Counted from the first letter of the stretch, positions 52,984 through 62,882 are shown. The stretch is 64,000 bases of DNA from Flavobacteriales bacterium (GCA_018335925.1 JAGXRF010000097.1:62001-126000), one strand, 5' to 3'. Program-made: numbers and translations. Notes: generated by a model from the sequence alone, not told the origin.

Positions 52984-53388
52984 TTGATTTCTTAATATTT
53001 AGACAATTTTTAAAACAAATTATAGATGTTAAATTGATAAAAGTCTCAAAATTTGTTAGCTAGAATTCTACTTTTATTTTTTCCAATTTTCATTAGCTCC
53101 CAAACCCTCACAGGTGTGGTGCAAGATACCTTGGGCAATTATTTTTTTAGTAAGAGTATATTTAACACACCCAATAAATTACTAATACATATACAATATT
53201 TCAACTTTAAATAATGGAACTACATATGTTTTTTATAATAAATTAGCATTAAATAACGTTTTTTGAATTTATAAAGCAATATTTTAAAAAGTTAATGCTT
53301 TGTTAAATTTTTGGTTTTCTGTTTTTTTTTTTTTCACTTTTGAAATGGTTAACCAAAACTTAATTTAGTAACTTTAAATTTTTAAAAC
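52984..53388 (+). other. 405-bp non-coding region with a truncated receptor gene start
   Basis: At about 53070-53145 the DNA still reads as the beginning of the 55526 receptor: a hydrophobic signal, then SQTLTGVVQDTLGN, after which the match stops and a short new tail runs to a stop near 53214. From about 53140 to 53388 it is the same as the region before small gene 1, with a 13-T run (53322-53334) instead of 15. So a whole receptor has been lost between GLPGLI 1 and small gene 2, leaving its 5' end. Confidence 0.78.
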
Positions 53389-53658
53389 ATGAAAAAATTA
53401 TTTTTTACTGCTATCGCAGTAGTTGGGTTTGGTATGAACAGTTGGGGTCATACGATTGAAAAAGAGGAAAATAATTTTTGTAATTATGATGATTCAATAA
53501 TTTTACAAGATTGCGTAGACTGTTATGAGTTAGCTTGGAACGTGGAATTAATGGTATACGGTGTTAACAATACAAAATCAGGATACGAACTTTTTGAAAG
53601 AGTATATGATTTTTGTGCTAGCTCAGGTAATTGTTGTAATTGTATAGAAGGGAATTAA
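53389..53658 (+). CDS. Small secreted protein 2 of the GLPGLI array
   Basis: 89 aa. The N-terminus is the same as in small protein 1 (27 residues with two changes), and the mature part is different. It carries seven Cys, including CVDC and a C-terminal GNCCNC cluster. Two of the Cys (DCYEL and YDFC) are 30 residues apart, the same spacing type as in proteins 1 and 3. Many Cys suggest disulfides or metal binding. A perfect hairpin separates it from GLPGLI gene 2. Confidence 0.78.
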   Translation: MKKLFFTAIAVVGFGMNSWGHTIEKEENNFCNYDDSIILQDCVDCYELAWNVELMVYGVNNTKSGYELFERVYDFCASSGNCCNCIEGN

Positions 53659-53673
53659 AATTAAATTAAACTG

Positions 53674-53702
53674 ATTTCTCCTAATTTAAAATTAGGAGAA
53701 AT
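53674..53702 (+). terminator. Strong hairpin between small gene 2 and GLPGLI 2
   Basis: TTTCTCCTAATTT/AAATTAGGAGAAA, a near-perfect 12-13-bp stem followed by TTTAATT. It probably terminates or caps the small-gene mRNA so that less GLPGLI protein is made. Confidence 0.7.
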
Positions 53703-53738
53703 TTAATTAAATATAGATATGAATAATACATTTATAAA

Positions 53739-54455
53739 ATGAAAAAATTATTTTACTTTTTTTTAATTTTTACTAATAGTATATCCTCACAAAATAAAGA
53801 TTTTATTAAAGTTACCTACGCATATCTTTATAATGAAGAAAAATTTGATGAAAGAGCAAGTAAATATGGAATCAAAGATTCTAATGAAATGACAAAAAAT
53901 TTGGTAATGACTTCTTTAGAAGCCTTTAAATATTTTGAAACCAATTTAACATATGAATTATATTATAATGATTATAAAAGTGTGTCGTTTGTAACTAAAT
54001 CATTAATACCTGACCATTTTAACGAAATACAAAAAACTATTATAAAAGAAGAGCAATTCCCTTTTTATTACACCAATTTTAAAGACAGCGTTTCCTATAA
54101 AAATCTCATTTTTCAAACAAAAAAATACAACATCATTATCAAGCAAAAAGAATGGAATATTACTTCTGAACAGCAAACAATTCATGACTATAAATGTTAT
54201 AAAGCAACTCTTAAAGCCAATCCTAATATTACTGCTTGGTTTGCACCAGAATTAAATTACAATATTGGACCTTATGAATTTTTTGGGTTACCAGGTTTAG
54301 TAATGAGGCTAGACAATGATCTAATATCATTAGTATGTAAATCAATTAGCTTTAATGAAAAGTACGATTTAAACTTATTTACAAAACCAGATGGAATAGA
54401 AATTGAGGAAAGTAATTTTATTGAATTACTTAAAAAATCAAGAAGAATAAGATGA
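53739..54455 (+). CDS. GLPGLI family protein 2
   Basis: 238 aa. Sec signal (cleavage near ISSQ, residue 19). Family core: YKCYKATLKANP, ITAWFAPELNYNIGP and FGLPGLVMRL, with GLPGL at 183-187. Charge is higher and composition is more Lys/Asp-rich than copy 1. Pairwise similarity to copies 1 and 3 is limited to the family core, so the duplication is old. Preceded by small gene 2 and followed by small gene 3. Confidence 0.88.
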   Translation: MKKLFYFFLIFTNSISSQNKDFIKVTYAYLYNEEKFDERASKYGIKDSNEMTKNLVMTSLEAFKYFETNLTYELYYNDYKSVSFVTKSLIPDHFNEIQKTIIKEEQFPFYYTNFKDSVSYKNLIFQTKKYNIIIKQKEWNITSEQQTIHDYKCYKATLKANPNITAWFAPELNYNIGPYEFFGLPGLVMRLDNDLISLVCKSISFNEKYDLNLFTKPDGIEIEESNFIELLKKSRRIR

Positions 54456-54509
54456 TTTTCAAATTATAAATAATCATTTAAAAGTTAAATCGTTTTATAT
54501 TTTTAAAAC

Positions 54510-54770
54510 ATGAAAAAATTATTTTTTACAGCTATCGCAGTGGTTGGATTTGGTATGAACAGTTGGGGTCATACGTTGGAGAATCAAGAGGTAATTGAAA
54601 TTACAGATGTAGTAGTTGTAAACTGCTGGCAGGTGGCTAATGAAACAGAAGCAAGATGGAATCAATTAACAGGTAATACTGATCCTTATGTATCTTTTCC
54701 AATTTGGCAAGCAGCATATGAAACTTGTGAAAATAACAAAAAGAAGAATCCGGAGATAACTCCAAATTAA
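54510..54770 (+). CDS. Small secreted protein 3 of the GLPGLI array
   Basis: 86 aa. The first 22 residues are shared with protein 2, so the signal is conserved; the mature part has diverged. Two Cys 33 residues apart (VVNC and YETC) with a Trp-rich stretch between. The tail is basic (NNKKKNPE). A perfect 11-bp hairpin follows before GLPGLI gene 3. The 240-bp conserved upstream region of copies 1 and 2 is missing here; only the last bases before the ATG match. Confidence 0.78.
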   Translation: MKKLFFTAIAVVGFGMNSWGHTLENQEVIEITDVVVVNCWQVANETEARWNQLTGNTDPYVSFPIWQAAYETCENNKKKNPEITPN

Positions 54771-54776
54771 TTAAAT

Positions 54777-54810
54777 TGCTTCTTAAGGGAATTACTTCTC
54801 TTAAGAAGCA
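54777..54810 (+). terminator. Strong hairpin between small gene 3 and GLPGLI 3
   Basis: TGCTTCTTAAG/CTTAAGAAGCA, perfect 11-bp stem with a 12-nt loop, then TATTTTTG. Same placement as the hairpin behind small gene 2. The TATTTTTG also fits a -7 element, so GLPGLI 3 may have its own promoter. Confidence 0.7.
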
Positions 54811-54839
54811 TATTTTTGTAATAAAATCATGTCAATAAA

Positions 54840-55523
54840 ATGTTTAAATATATTTTTCTTCTATTCACAGTTCTGTATTCATATTCCCAAAATCTGGAAT
54901 TTCATTATGGTTTAATGTTTAATATCAATCCTACATTGAGTAAAGAGGTTAACGATGGCTTTGAAACTAAAGTTTTTTATCAAAAAATGGAAGATGCGGC
55001 AAAATTAGTAACTTTTCAACTTATTATTTCTGATACATTATCTACATTTAAAACTATTGAAACGTTAATTATCGAGGAAGATCCTATGATTAAAGCATTA
55101 ATTAAGTCATTCAGTGGTTATGAATATTTTAAAAACAAAAAATCTAATACAAGTTTTAAATTGGCAAATTTTTACGATAAAAAATACTTGATTAGCTTTC
55201 AACCTTCAAACAATTGGAATGTTTTATCAGAAGAAAAACAAATTCAGGGTTATACTTGTTTCAAAGCAGTTACAAAGACCAAAGAAGAAGAAGAAATAGT
55301 TGCTTGGTTCTGTCCTGCATTTCAATTTAATGATGGTCCATTACAATATGGTGGATTACCAGGTCTAATCTTTGAGCTTCAAACCAGTAAATTAACCTAT
55401 TTTTTAAAAAAGATCAATCCTAAGAGTGATGAAAAACAACCAAATTTCCCCAAAATATCATCAATAACGGAAGTAGAATTTGAAGAATTTGTTAAATCAA
55501 CTATTAATAAACAAAAGAATTAA
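54840..55523 (+). CDS. GLPGLI family protein 3
   Basis: 227 aa. Signal peptide ends near YSYSQ (residue 17). Core motifs: GYTCFKAVTKTKEEEE, IVAWFCPAFQFNDGP and GGLPGLIFEL, where GLPGLI is exact (172-177). It lies 2 bp before the receptor gene, so receptor and this GLPGLI protein are almost certainly one transcript. Confidence 0.88.
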   Translation: MFKYIFLLFTVLYSYSQNLEFHYGLMFNINPTLSKEVNDGFETKVFYQKMEDAAKLVTFQLIISDTLSTFKTIETLIIEEDPMIKALIKSFSGYEYFKNKKSNTSFKLANFYDKKYLISFQPSNNWNVLSEEKQIQGYTCFKAVTKTKEEEEIVAWFCPAFQFNDGPLQYGGLPGLIFELQTSKLTYFLKKINPKSDEKQPNFPKISSITEVEFEEFVKSTINKQKN

Positions 55524-55525
55524 TC

Positions 55526-58171
55526 TTGATTTATAAGTTTTTAGTATTATTTTTAGTTGTAAATCTTGTTATTTCCCAAACCCTCACAGGAGTAGTACAA
55601 GATACTATAGGCAATCCCTTGCCAAATGCCAATGTCATTGCCAAACCAACCACCGAAGGTGCAAGTCTAAAATTTGCCATAGCCGATTTTAAAGGAAGGT
55701 ATAAATTAGAGCTCGAAAAAAATACCATCTATCAAATAAGGGTTTCTTACATAGGCCACCAAGAACATGTTTTAAATTACCAAGCCAATAGCAACCTAAG
55801 CAATTACAACTTTGTTTTAAAACAAACCGGTGAACAACTTAAAGAGGTAATCATAACCCACAAATACGAACCTGTAGTAGTTAAAAAAGATACCGTAACT
55901 TTTAAGGTAGATGCTTTTACCTCGGGTAACGAGCGTAAATTAAAAGAACAGCTTGAAAAACTACCAGGAGTAGAGGTTGGTAAAGATGGCTCCGTTACCT
56001 ACCAAGGCAAACGGGTAAGCACTTTGATGGTAGAAAACAAACCTTTTTTTGGAGGTGGAACCAAATTAGGAGTAGAAAATATTCCGGCTGATGCCGTAAA
56101 TAAAGTAGAGTTTTTAGACCATTTTAATGAAGTTGGGTTTTTAAAACAAGTTTCCGACTCTGATAAATTGGTCATGAACATACAGCTAAAAGAAGACAAA
56201 AAAAAGTTTGTGTTTGGTGACTTATCTGCTGCTTATGGCCCACAAGATTATTATTTAGGTCATGCGGCTTTGTTTTATTACAGCCCAAAATTAAATGTTG
56301 GGTACATAGCAGATGCTAACAATTATGGCGAACGTGTATTTAGCTTTGAAGATTTGATGCGTTTTCAAGGTGGGGTTAGTAGTTTTTTAAACCAACGAAA
56401 ACAACTCACCAACCTATACAACTTTAGTATGGAAAATAACGATGTGAGGCAAACCAAATCGCATTTTCATGCATTAAACCTCAACTACTCCTTTAACCCT
56501 AAATTAGATTTACAGGGTTTTGTATTGTTTTCAGATGCCAAACAAGCCACCCAAAATAGTACCAACTTACAATACCTGCAAACCAATACCCAAGAAAACC
56601 GAAATTCGTTTGGCAATCAAAAAAACACGCTAGGAATGACTAATTGGAAACTAGACTATAGTCCGAATAAAAACACCAAATGGTTTTATAACATCCATGC
56701 CGAAGCAGCAGCCAACCAAAACGAAACCAATTTGTTTTCGCAAATTTTTGCACAAAATGCCACCCAATTTAATTTTTGGAACCAAACAGATCATGCCTCC
56801 ATCAAACAATATATAGAACGACACCAATACCACAACAAAAAAAACACAACAACCTTAGTAATTAACCATACCTATACCAACGAAAAACCTGAAAAAACAT
56901 GGCTTACCGACCAAACTTTTTTACCGGGTTTACTCCCACTACAAAACGATAGTTTTTACGAAGTGATGCAAATCAAACAAAACCAATCAAACGTAATAGA
57001 TGCCTTGTTTAAACATTATTATTTATGGAATAATTACCACCATTTATACACCATTTTAGGAATAAATTTGGAACAAACCCACCTAAATACTTCTGAAAAA
57101 CAATTATTAACCAACGGACAAAGTATCTCTTTTGAAAATGACGGATTTGGAAACGATTTATTTTATCGATTTAACAATTACTATTTGGGATTAGAATACA
57201 AGTTTAAAATTGGCAACTGGATTAACAAACCAATGATATACCAACATTTTTATGAATTAAAAACCCAAAATATTTCAAGTAATCAAAAGTTTACCCCTTA
57301 TTTTTTAGAACCGCAATGGCTAAGTGAATTCGAGCCTAATAGTTCTGAAAAAATCACTTTTCACTACAAACTAACCAACCAATTTCCGAATGCCAATCAA
57401 ATGGCAAACCAATTTAGCTTACAAAGTTTTAATGCAGTTTTTAGAGGAAATGCTTTGTTGCAAAACGAACGTTTTCATCACTTAAATTTTAGGTACAACA
57501 AAAACAACATGTACACCGGCTGGATGCTATTTGCCAATGCATCTTACACCCGAAAAAACAATACCATTCGAAATGTAATTGCCTTACAAGGCATTGATCA
57601 ATTTACCACTCCTTTACAAACCAATAACCCAGAAACTAATTGGAATGTTAACGGACAAGTTTCTAAAAAAATATACCGTTTTAATCTTCGCTTTAATGCC
57701 AGTATTTCCGGTTTTGAATATTTGCAGGAGATTAACGGGGTAGAAGCTTTAAACCAACGTAACAACCAACGAATAGGGGTCACCTTAAGAACTGCCTACA
57801 AAAAATGGCCATCGGTTTCGGTAGCTTACAACCATGGCTTTAGTCAATTTAAAGGGGTACAAACCAACCGATTTGAAAACCAATCTTTTGATGCCAATTT
57901 TGATTATGAAGTGGTCAAACATTTGGTATTCAAAACCAATTACCAATGGAACAATGCATTGTTTGCCTCTGGAAATAATATTATTCAGGTTTGGAATGCT
58001 TCTTTATTTTACCAAAAAAAGAACCACCCATTTGGTTTTGAGTTAAAAGCAAACAATTTGCTAAATGTAGACCGTAGATTCCAAAATTCTTTTTCGGACT
58101 TTTTGATTTCTGAACAAGAAATATTTGTGTTGCCAAGAATTATTTTACTCGGGTTACATTATAAAATTTAA
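55526..58171 (+). CDS. TonB-dependent receptor-like outer-membrane protein with carboxypeptidase-like regulatory domain
   Basis: 881 aa. Start codon is TTG, 2 bp after GLPGLI 3; no ATG fits. Signal peptide ends near VIS. Residues about 18-95 are a carboxypeptidase-regulatory-like beta domain (TLTGVVQDTIGNPLPNANV). The plug-like part (about 115-225) has LKEQLEKLPGVEVGKDGSVTYQG and VNKVEFLDHFNEVG. The rest is barrel strands ending LLGLHYKI. This is the SusC-type/OMP_b-brl family that lacks a classical TonB box near the mature end. Probable role: export or import of a peptide partnered with the GLPGLI and small proteins. Confidence 0.88.
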   Translation: MIYKFLVLFLVVNLVISQTLTGVVQDTIGNPLPNANVIAKPTTEGASLKFAIADFKGRYKLELEKNTIYQIRVSYIGHQEHVLNYQANSNLSNYNFVLKQTGEQLKEVIITHKYEPVVVKKDTVTFKVDAFTSGNERKLKEQLEKLPGVEVGKDGSVTYQGKRVSTLMVENKPFFGGGTKLGVENIPADAVNKVEFLDHFNEVGFLKQVSDSDKLVMNIQLKEDKKKFVFGDLSAAYGPQDYYLGHAALFYYSPKLNVGYIADANNYGERVFSFEDLMRFQGGVSSFLNQRKQLTNLYNFSMENNDVRQTKSHFHALNLNYSFNPKLDLQGFVLFSDAKQATQNSTNLQYLQTNTQENRNSFGNQKNTLGMTNWKLDYSPNKNTKWFYNIHAEAAANQNETNLFSQIFAQNATQFNFWNQTDHASIKQYIERHQYHNKKNTTTLVINHTYTNEKPEKTWLTDQTFLPGLLPLQNDSFYEVMQIKQNQSNVIDALFKHYYLWNNYHHLYTILGINLEQTHLNTSEKQLLTNGQSISFENDGFGNDLFYRFNNYYLGLEYKFKIGNWINKPMIYQHFYELKTQNISSNQKFTPYFLEPQWLSEFEPNSSEKITFHYKLTNQFPNANQMANQFSLQSFNAVFRGNALLQNERFHHLNFRYNKNNMYTGWMLFANASYTRKNNTIRNVIALQGIDQFTTPLQTNNPETNWNVNGQVSKKIYRFNLRFNASISGFEYLQEINGVEALNQRNNQRIGVTLRTAYKKWPSVSVAYNHGFSQFKGVQTNRFENQSFDANFDYEVVKHLVFKTNYQWNNALFASGNNIIQVWNASLFYQKKNHPFGFELKANNLLNVDRRFQNSFSDFLISEQEIFVLPRIILLGLHYKI

Positions 58172-58174
58172 GAA

Positions 58175-59815
58175 CTAACCCTCCAAAAACTTCTCCAACA
58201 AAAATGCAGTTGAACCATCGTGGGCTTGTACTTGTTTGGTTGTAATGTCGGTTAAAATAGAGTTTGCCAATTGTTTTCCTAACTCTACTCCCCATTGGTC
58301 GTAGCTAAAAATATTCCAGATAATACCTTGTACAAAAATTTTGTGTTCATACATGGCAACCAAGCTTCCTATAGTGGCCGGAGTTAGCTGATTAATTAAA
58401 ATGGTATTGGTGGGTTTATTCCCTTCAAATACTTTAAATGGCAACAAATAGGCTGCTTGGCTATCAGAAATGCCTTGCTTGGCAAATTCTGCCTGTACTT
58501 GGCTTTCGGTTTTGCCCATCAACAAAGCTTCGGTTTGTGCAAAAAAGTTCGACATCAATTTTTGGTGGTGGTCTTGGTTGCCAAACAATGATTTTTTAAA
58601 ACCTATAAAATCAGACGGAATCAATTTGGTTCCTTGATGAATTAGCTGAAAAAACGCATGTTGCGAGTTGGTGCCTGGCTCTCCCCAAACAATATTTCCG
58701 GTTTGGTAATTTACCGGATAACCGTTTCGGGCAATGCTCTTGCCATTGCTTTCCATGATGGCTTGTTGCAAGTAGGGAGCTAATTTTTGTAGGTATTGGC
58801 TATATGGGATGATGGCTTCGGTTTCTGCCCCGTAAAAATTGTTGTACCAAATACTCAACAAAGCCAAAATTACCGGAATGTTTTCAGAAAAATCGGTTTG
58901 CTCAAAATGGGTATCCATGGCATGAGCTCCTTGCAATAATTGTTCAAAATGCTCGTAACCTACTGCCAAAGCAATACTCAACCCCACCGCACTCCACAAC
59001 GAAAATCTGCCTCCAACCCAATCCCACATCGGGAAAATATTGTCAGGATGGATACCAAACTCCGTTACTTTAGTCAAATTGGTAGAAACTGCTACAAAGT
59101 GTTTTGCCACATCTTCTGGCTTGGCACTTTGCAAAAACCAAGCACGAATGGTTTCGGCATTGGTAAGCGTTTCTTGGGTAGTAAAGGTTTTAGAAACCAC
59201 CACAAACAAAGTAGTTTCCGGATTCAAATGTTGGATGCTTTGCATCACATGGTCTCCATCTACATTCGATACAAAGTGAATGTTTAAATGGTTTTTATAG
59301 AATTTTAAGGCATCTACTACCATAGCTGGCCCCAAGTCAGAACCTCCAATACCAATATTCACCACATCGGTAAAGGCTTTTCCGGTATAACCAGTCCATT
59401 TACCTGAAATGATTTTTTCGGTAAAAACAGCGATATTTTCCTTCACCGCTTGCACTTCAGGCATCACGTTTTTGCCATCAATTTCAGCAACTGCATTGGC
59501 AGGTTTACGCAACGCGGTATGCATTACGGCCCTATTTTCGGTTTGGTTAATGGCTTTTCCTCCAAAATAAGCTGCAATGGCTTCTTTTAAGCCACACTCG
59601 TTGGCCAATTGCACCAACAATTGCATGGTTTTCTCCTCTATTTTGTTTTTTGAATAATCTACCAAAAAGTCCTGCCATTGTACATGAAATTTTTGTGCTC
59701 GGTTGGCATCATTGGCAAATAATTCTTGCATATTCACATGCTGCATTTGGTAAAAATGCTCTCTTAACAATTGCCATGCATTGGTTTCGGTCGGATTGGT
59801 GGTAGCTAAACTCAT
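58175..59815 (-). CDS. pgi: Glucose-6-phosphate isomerase
   Basis: 546 aa. It interconverts glucose 6-phosphate and fructose 6-phosphate in glycolysis. Motifs: [49 protein letters not shown] and [19 protein letters not shown] with catalytic residues. Complete. Its start overlaps the M23 peptidase stop by 4 bp. Confidence 0.97.
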   Translation of the reverse strand: MSLATTNPTETNAWQLLREHFYQMQHVNMQELFANDANRAQKFHVQWQDFLVDYSKNKIEEKTMQLLVQLANECGLKEAIAAYFGGKAINQTENRAVMHTALRKPANAVAEIDGKNVMPEVQAVKENIAVFTEKIISGKWTGYTGKAFTDVVNIGIGGSDLGPAMVVDALKFYKNHLNIHFVSNVDGDHVMQSIQHLNPETTLFVVVSKTFTTQETLTNAETIRAWFLQSAKPEDVAKHFVAVSTNLTKVTEFGIHPDNIFPMWDWVGGRFSLWSAVGLSIALAVGYEHFEQLLQGAHAMDTHFEQTDFSENIPVILALLSIWYNNFYGAETEAIIPYSQYLQKLAPYLQQAIMESNGKSIARNGYPVNYQTGNIVWGEPGTNSQHAFFQLIHQGTKLIPSDFIGFKKSLFGNQDHHQKLMSNFFAQTEALLMGKTESQVQAEFAKQGISDSQAAYLLPFKVFEGNKPTNTILINQLTPATIGSLVAMYEHKIFVQGIIWNIFSYDQWGVELGKQLANSILTDITTKQVQAHDGSTAFLLEKFLEG

Positions 59816-61080
59816 TTTTTCTTGGTATTATCCGTTGGTTTTTTTGGTATTTTGATGGCAGCAATGCTGTCTAAAGTTCTTTTTAATGGTTGTATTTGTT
59901 GCAAATAAATGCGTTTGGTTGGCTCGTCTAATGGTTGGGTGTTCGGAAGTTTTTCTTTAAACGGATCTACTTCTTTGCCATTTTTCCAAAAGCGATAACA
60001 AACGTGTGGACCAGTAGCCAAGCCCGTGCTTCCTACTTTTCCTATCACTTGTCCTTGTTGCACCGATTGCCCATTACGTACCAAAATTTGCGACATGTGT
60101 AGGTATTGGGTTGCAAAGGTTTTGTCGTGTTTAATTTTTACAAAATTACCATTTCCGGTGGTATAACCTGCTTTTTCTACCACTCCAGAAGCGGTTGCCT
60201 TGATAGGAGTTCCGTGTGGTGCTGCATAATCCGTTCCGTTATGTGGTTTCCATGTAAGTTGTACCGGGTGAAAACGCTTCGGAGAAAATTTGGAGGAGAT
60301 TCGGAAATAATCTAGAGGTGCTTTTAAAAACATGTTTTTGAGTCCTTTTCCTTCTTCGTCATAATAATCTACTTTGGTAGAAAGCGAATCTTTTTTAAAC
60401 GGAAAGGCATAGTGGTACTTGTCTTTATATTCAAAAAAACAACCGTCTATACTTTCCACTCCATCGTACAAGGTATCGTTAATAAATCTTTCGGTAATGG
60501 TTAAGGCATAGGCATTGCCTTTTCTAATTTTAAAAAAGTCGATAGAATACTCGTAAATCTTTGCCAACCTTCGGAGTAATGCAGGAGAAATTTCTTTGCT
60601 TTTAAACGATTCTGAAAGCGATTTATCTATCACATCAGCTACGGTTCGTTGACGGAAAGACACCGGTTTTTGTTTGTTGGTAACTTGGATAGAATCTCCA
60701 ATGGCAATAATGGAATAATGGATTCTGTCGTGCTCGTACACTAAGTATTTTAACCGAAAAGGCATTTGTTTTTCTTTGAGCAACAATACCGGTTTTCCAA
60801 CCCTAATTTTGTAGTAATTAAAAGAGTCCCTTACTTTGTTTAACACCTCTTGCACCTGAAACTTTCCGAGGTTGTTTTTTTTCAGAATTTTATAAAAGTT
60901 ATCTCCTCTCCTAAAGGTATCTCGATGTACCAAATAGTCGTTTAAGATAAAATCGTATTCTTGTTTTTTGGGCTCTTCGGTAAAAGGTTCTTCGATGATG
61001 TTATCGAAATCCGATTTTTTTTGGCAAGAATATAAGGTGATGAATAAAAATAATAAGATGTATAAACTTCTTAAACTCAT
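59812..61080 (-). CDS. M23 family metallopeptidase, murein hydrolase-like
   Basis: 422 aa. Lipobox-like LYSC (Cys19) after the signal. Residues about 35-230 are a periplasmic linker (LysM-like or coiled). The M23 domain is at about 268-375: [14 protein letters not shown] has the His and Asp ligands, then [11 protein letters not shown]. The usual HxH reads [12 protein letters not shown], so Cys replaces the second His; this variant is, I believe, common in Bacteroidota and probably keeps the zinc. It would cut peptidoglycan cross-links. Overlaps pgi and TDO by 4 bp each. Confidence 0.9.
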   Translation of the reverse strand: MSLRSLYILLFLFITLYSCQKKSDFDNIIEEPFTEEPKKQEYDFILNDYLVHRDTFRRGDNFYKILKKNNLGKFQVQEVLNKVRDSFNYYKIRVGKPVLLLKEKQMPFRLKYLVYEHDRIHYSIIAIGDSIQVTNKQKPVSFRQRTVADVIDKSLSESFKSKEISPALLRRLAKIYEYSIDFFKIRKGNAYALTITERFINDTLYDGVESIDGCFFEYKDKYHYAFPFKKDSLSTKVDYYDEEGKGLKNMFLKAPLDYFRISSKFSPKRFHPVQLTWKPHNGTDYAAPHGTPIKATASGVVEKAGYTTGNGNFVKIKHDKTFATQYLHMSQILVRNGQSVQQGQVIGKVGSTGLATGPHVCYRFWKNGKEVDPFKEKLPNTQPLDEPTKRIYLQQIQPLKRTLDSIAAIKIPKKPTDNTKKK

Positions 61081-62024
61081 GATTCCACTGCTTCGCTTTC
61101 TTTAATTCCCCATTGATTTCTCTCTTCTTCAGTCCATAATTGCGGAAAGAAAATACGCTTTTGGTATTTTGGCAACATGTATTTTTTCCAGTTGCTGCCA
61201 CCGGTTGCTTGGCCATTGCCATAACTGCTTTCAATATATTTTTTAGCAGCTTGATAGTGACCCATTACCCAGGTAATATTTACCGTATAGTCAAAATGAC
61301 GCATGGTTTTCACTAACTCTGTATTTTGTTGCTCTTCGGGAGTTAACTGTAAATACTTTTGCCAAAGGTTTTTGTGTTGGTAGTTTTTAATATAACTCAC
61401 AAAATCTTGGTGGTATCTTTTTTCAAATTGTTCCAACAAATACGATTTTTGTCCGGTTTGGTAATCTTTGCCTGCTGCTTGCCAATACAAATGGTTGATG
61501 GTGTTTTCAACTGAAATATCTACATTAAAATCTTTTCTAAAACGGGCATCAATTAAATTAATTACATCAGTAGAAGCAAATTCTATAAAGCGATACTGGG
61601 CACTCTGAAAACCGCTTGCAGGGGTTAACGTATGACGGAATTTGTTGTATTGATCTACTTCCATCCCATCTTTCATGATGTCGAAAGAATTGGTTAGCAT
61701 GTCAAAATACCTACTAATTCTTAGGATTCTTTCTTGATAAAAAGCTCCGGTTAGTTGTGGATGATTGGCAATTTGCTGGATTTCCCACAAAGTCATTTTA
61801 AAAATCAACTCGTTGATTTGGTGGTACATAATAAATACCATCTCGTCTGGAAGACTTGTTCTTTGGGTTTGCAAATTCAGCAACACATCTGTTTGCACAT
61901 AATCCCAATAGGTAATTGGTTTGCTCCACAACATTCCTTCGAGATGTGTGGCAATATCTTGGTTGATATCTTCAAATTTGGTGGCTAGTTTTTGAAGAAC
62001 ATCATTTTGGTTAGGTTGGTTCAT
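61077..62024 (-). CDS. kynA: Tryptophan 2,3-dioxygenase family protein
   Basis: 315 aa heme enzyme opening the indole ring of tryptophan to N-formylkynurenine. Motifs: TYWDYVQTDVLLNLQTQRT and VFIMYHQINELIFKM around the active-site residues, ASGFQSAQYRFIEF and the proximal His in WVMGHYQAAK. Length agrees with bacterial TDO. Its neighbour HPPD concerns tyrosine breakdown, so the area looks like aromatic amino acid catabolism. No other kynurenine gene is seen. Confidence 0.93.
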   Translation of the reverse strand: MNQPNQNDVLQKLATKFEDINQDIATHLEGMLWSKPITYWDYVQTDVLLNLQTQRTSLPDEMVFIMYHQINELIFKMTLWEIQQIANHPQLTGAFYQERILRISRYFDMLTNSFDIMKDGMEVDQYNKFRHTLTPASGFQSAQYRFIEFASTDVINLIDARFRKDFNVDISVENTINHLYWQAAGKDYQTGQKSYLLEQFEKRYHQDFVSYIKNYQHKNLWQKYLQLTPEEQQNTELVKTMRHFDYTVNITWVMGHYQAAKKYIESSYGNGQATGGSNWKKYMLPKYQKRIFFPQLWTEEERNQWGIKESEAVES

Positions 62025-62822
62025 TTACTTTTTTGCTTTAATCATCAAAGGATTTTTTAATCCTCTGAATCTTTCCAAATCTGCGTTGAGAGATCCTACT
62101 GCTAAATCGGCTTTAAATTTAATTGGTAATTTATTTTTATCTGCTGATATCCAAACTGTTACGCTTTCTTTTTCTTTAAATACTCTTCCGGATTGTACGT
62201 AAGGCCTAAATTTTAACGAAGGAACGACCCCAAATTTAGTTTTTAAATCTTCTTTCCCCAAATATTTGAGTTTAAATTTAAAAATCTCCCCATCAAAAAA
62301 CATGTCAATTTCCAGATAATCATTTGTGTTAAGTATCTCAATATCAGGGTGATTTCTTAAATAATAAAAAGCCGACAAAATATCTTGGGCATTTTCTGTA
62401 ACAGAATAAGTGGTTTCTGTTTTATTTTTAAAGTCCTTAACCAGAACGGTTTGCTTGTTTTGATCAAAAATTCCTTCTTGGTCTTTGGTATAACCACCTT
62501 CATTTATTTTTCGGATGTATTTGTACGGTCTTCCGGTTTCTTTATCGATAAAGCTTTGGTAATCATCTTCTACTTTAAAGAAAAACTTGGTTAAACCTGT
62601 AGTATACCCATAACCTTTGGTATGATAAACTTTTTTGCCATTAAAGGTGGCTTCTTTTACAGAAAGTTCTGCTTTTCCTGCATCTATAAAGTTTTCATAG
62701 TGCATACGAAACTCAAACCACTCTCCTACATCGTAGGCTTTGTAGGAAGCATTGCCAGAATTTTCTATCTGATCAAAAGAAGAAACGAGCAACAACAATG
62801 TAATGTAAAAAGTACTTTTCAT
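62025..62822 (-). CDS. DUF3108 domain-containing protein, exported
   Basis: 265 aa from ATG at 62822 (MKSTFYITLLLLVSS). The open frame continues to 62900 but the signal peptide favours the shorter form. Mature domain DUF3108: YDVGEWFEFRMHYENFIDAGKAELSV, GYGYTTGLTKFFFKVEDDYQSFID and VWISADKNKLPIKFKADLAVGSL. The family is periplasmic or outer-membrane attached, role unknown. It ends directly at the TDO gene, so co-transcription is likely. Confidence 0.85.
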   Translation of the reverse strand: MKSTFYITLLLLVSSFDQIENSGNASYKAYDVGEWFEFRMHYENFIDAGKAELSVKEATFNGKKVYHTKGYGYTTGLTKFFFKVEDDYQSFIDKETGRPYKYIRKINEGGYTKDQEGIFDQNKQTVLVKDFKNKTETTYSVTENAQDILSAFYYLRNHPDIEILNTNDYLEIDMFFDGEIFKFKLKYLGKEDLKTKFGVVPSLKFRPYVQSGRVFKEKESVTVWISADKNKLPIKFKADLAVGSLNADLERFRGLKNPLMIKAKK

Positions 62823-62882
62823 AGAAATGATTTTTGAATATAGTATCCGAATTACAATATTCATTCCAAAAGTAGCTAAACA

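Noticed and set aside
52984..53388. A hidden gene in the 405-bp gap of the GLPGLI array
   Set aside because: The only readable part is the truncated receptor start, with a stop soon after; the rest is duplicated promoter DNA.
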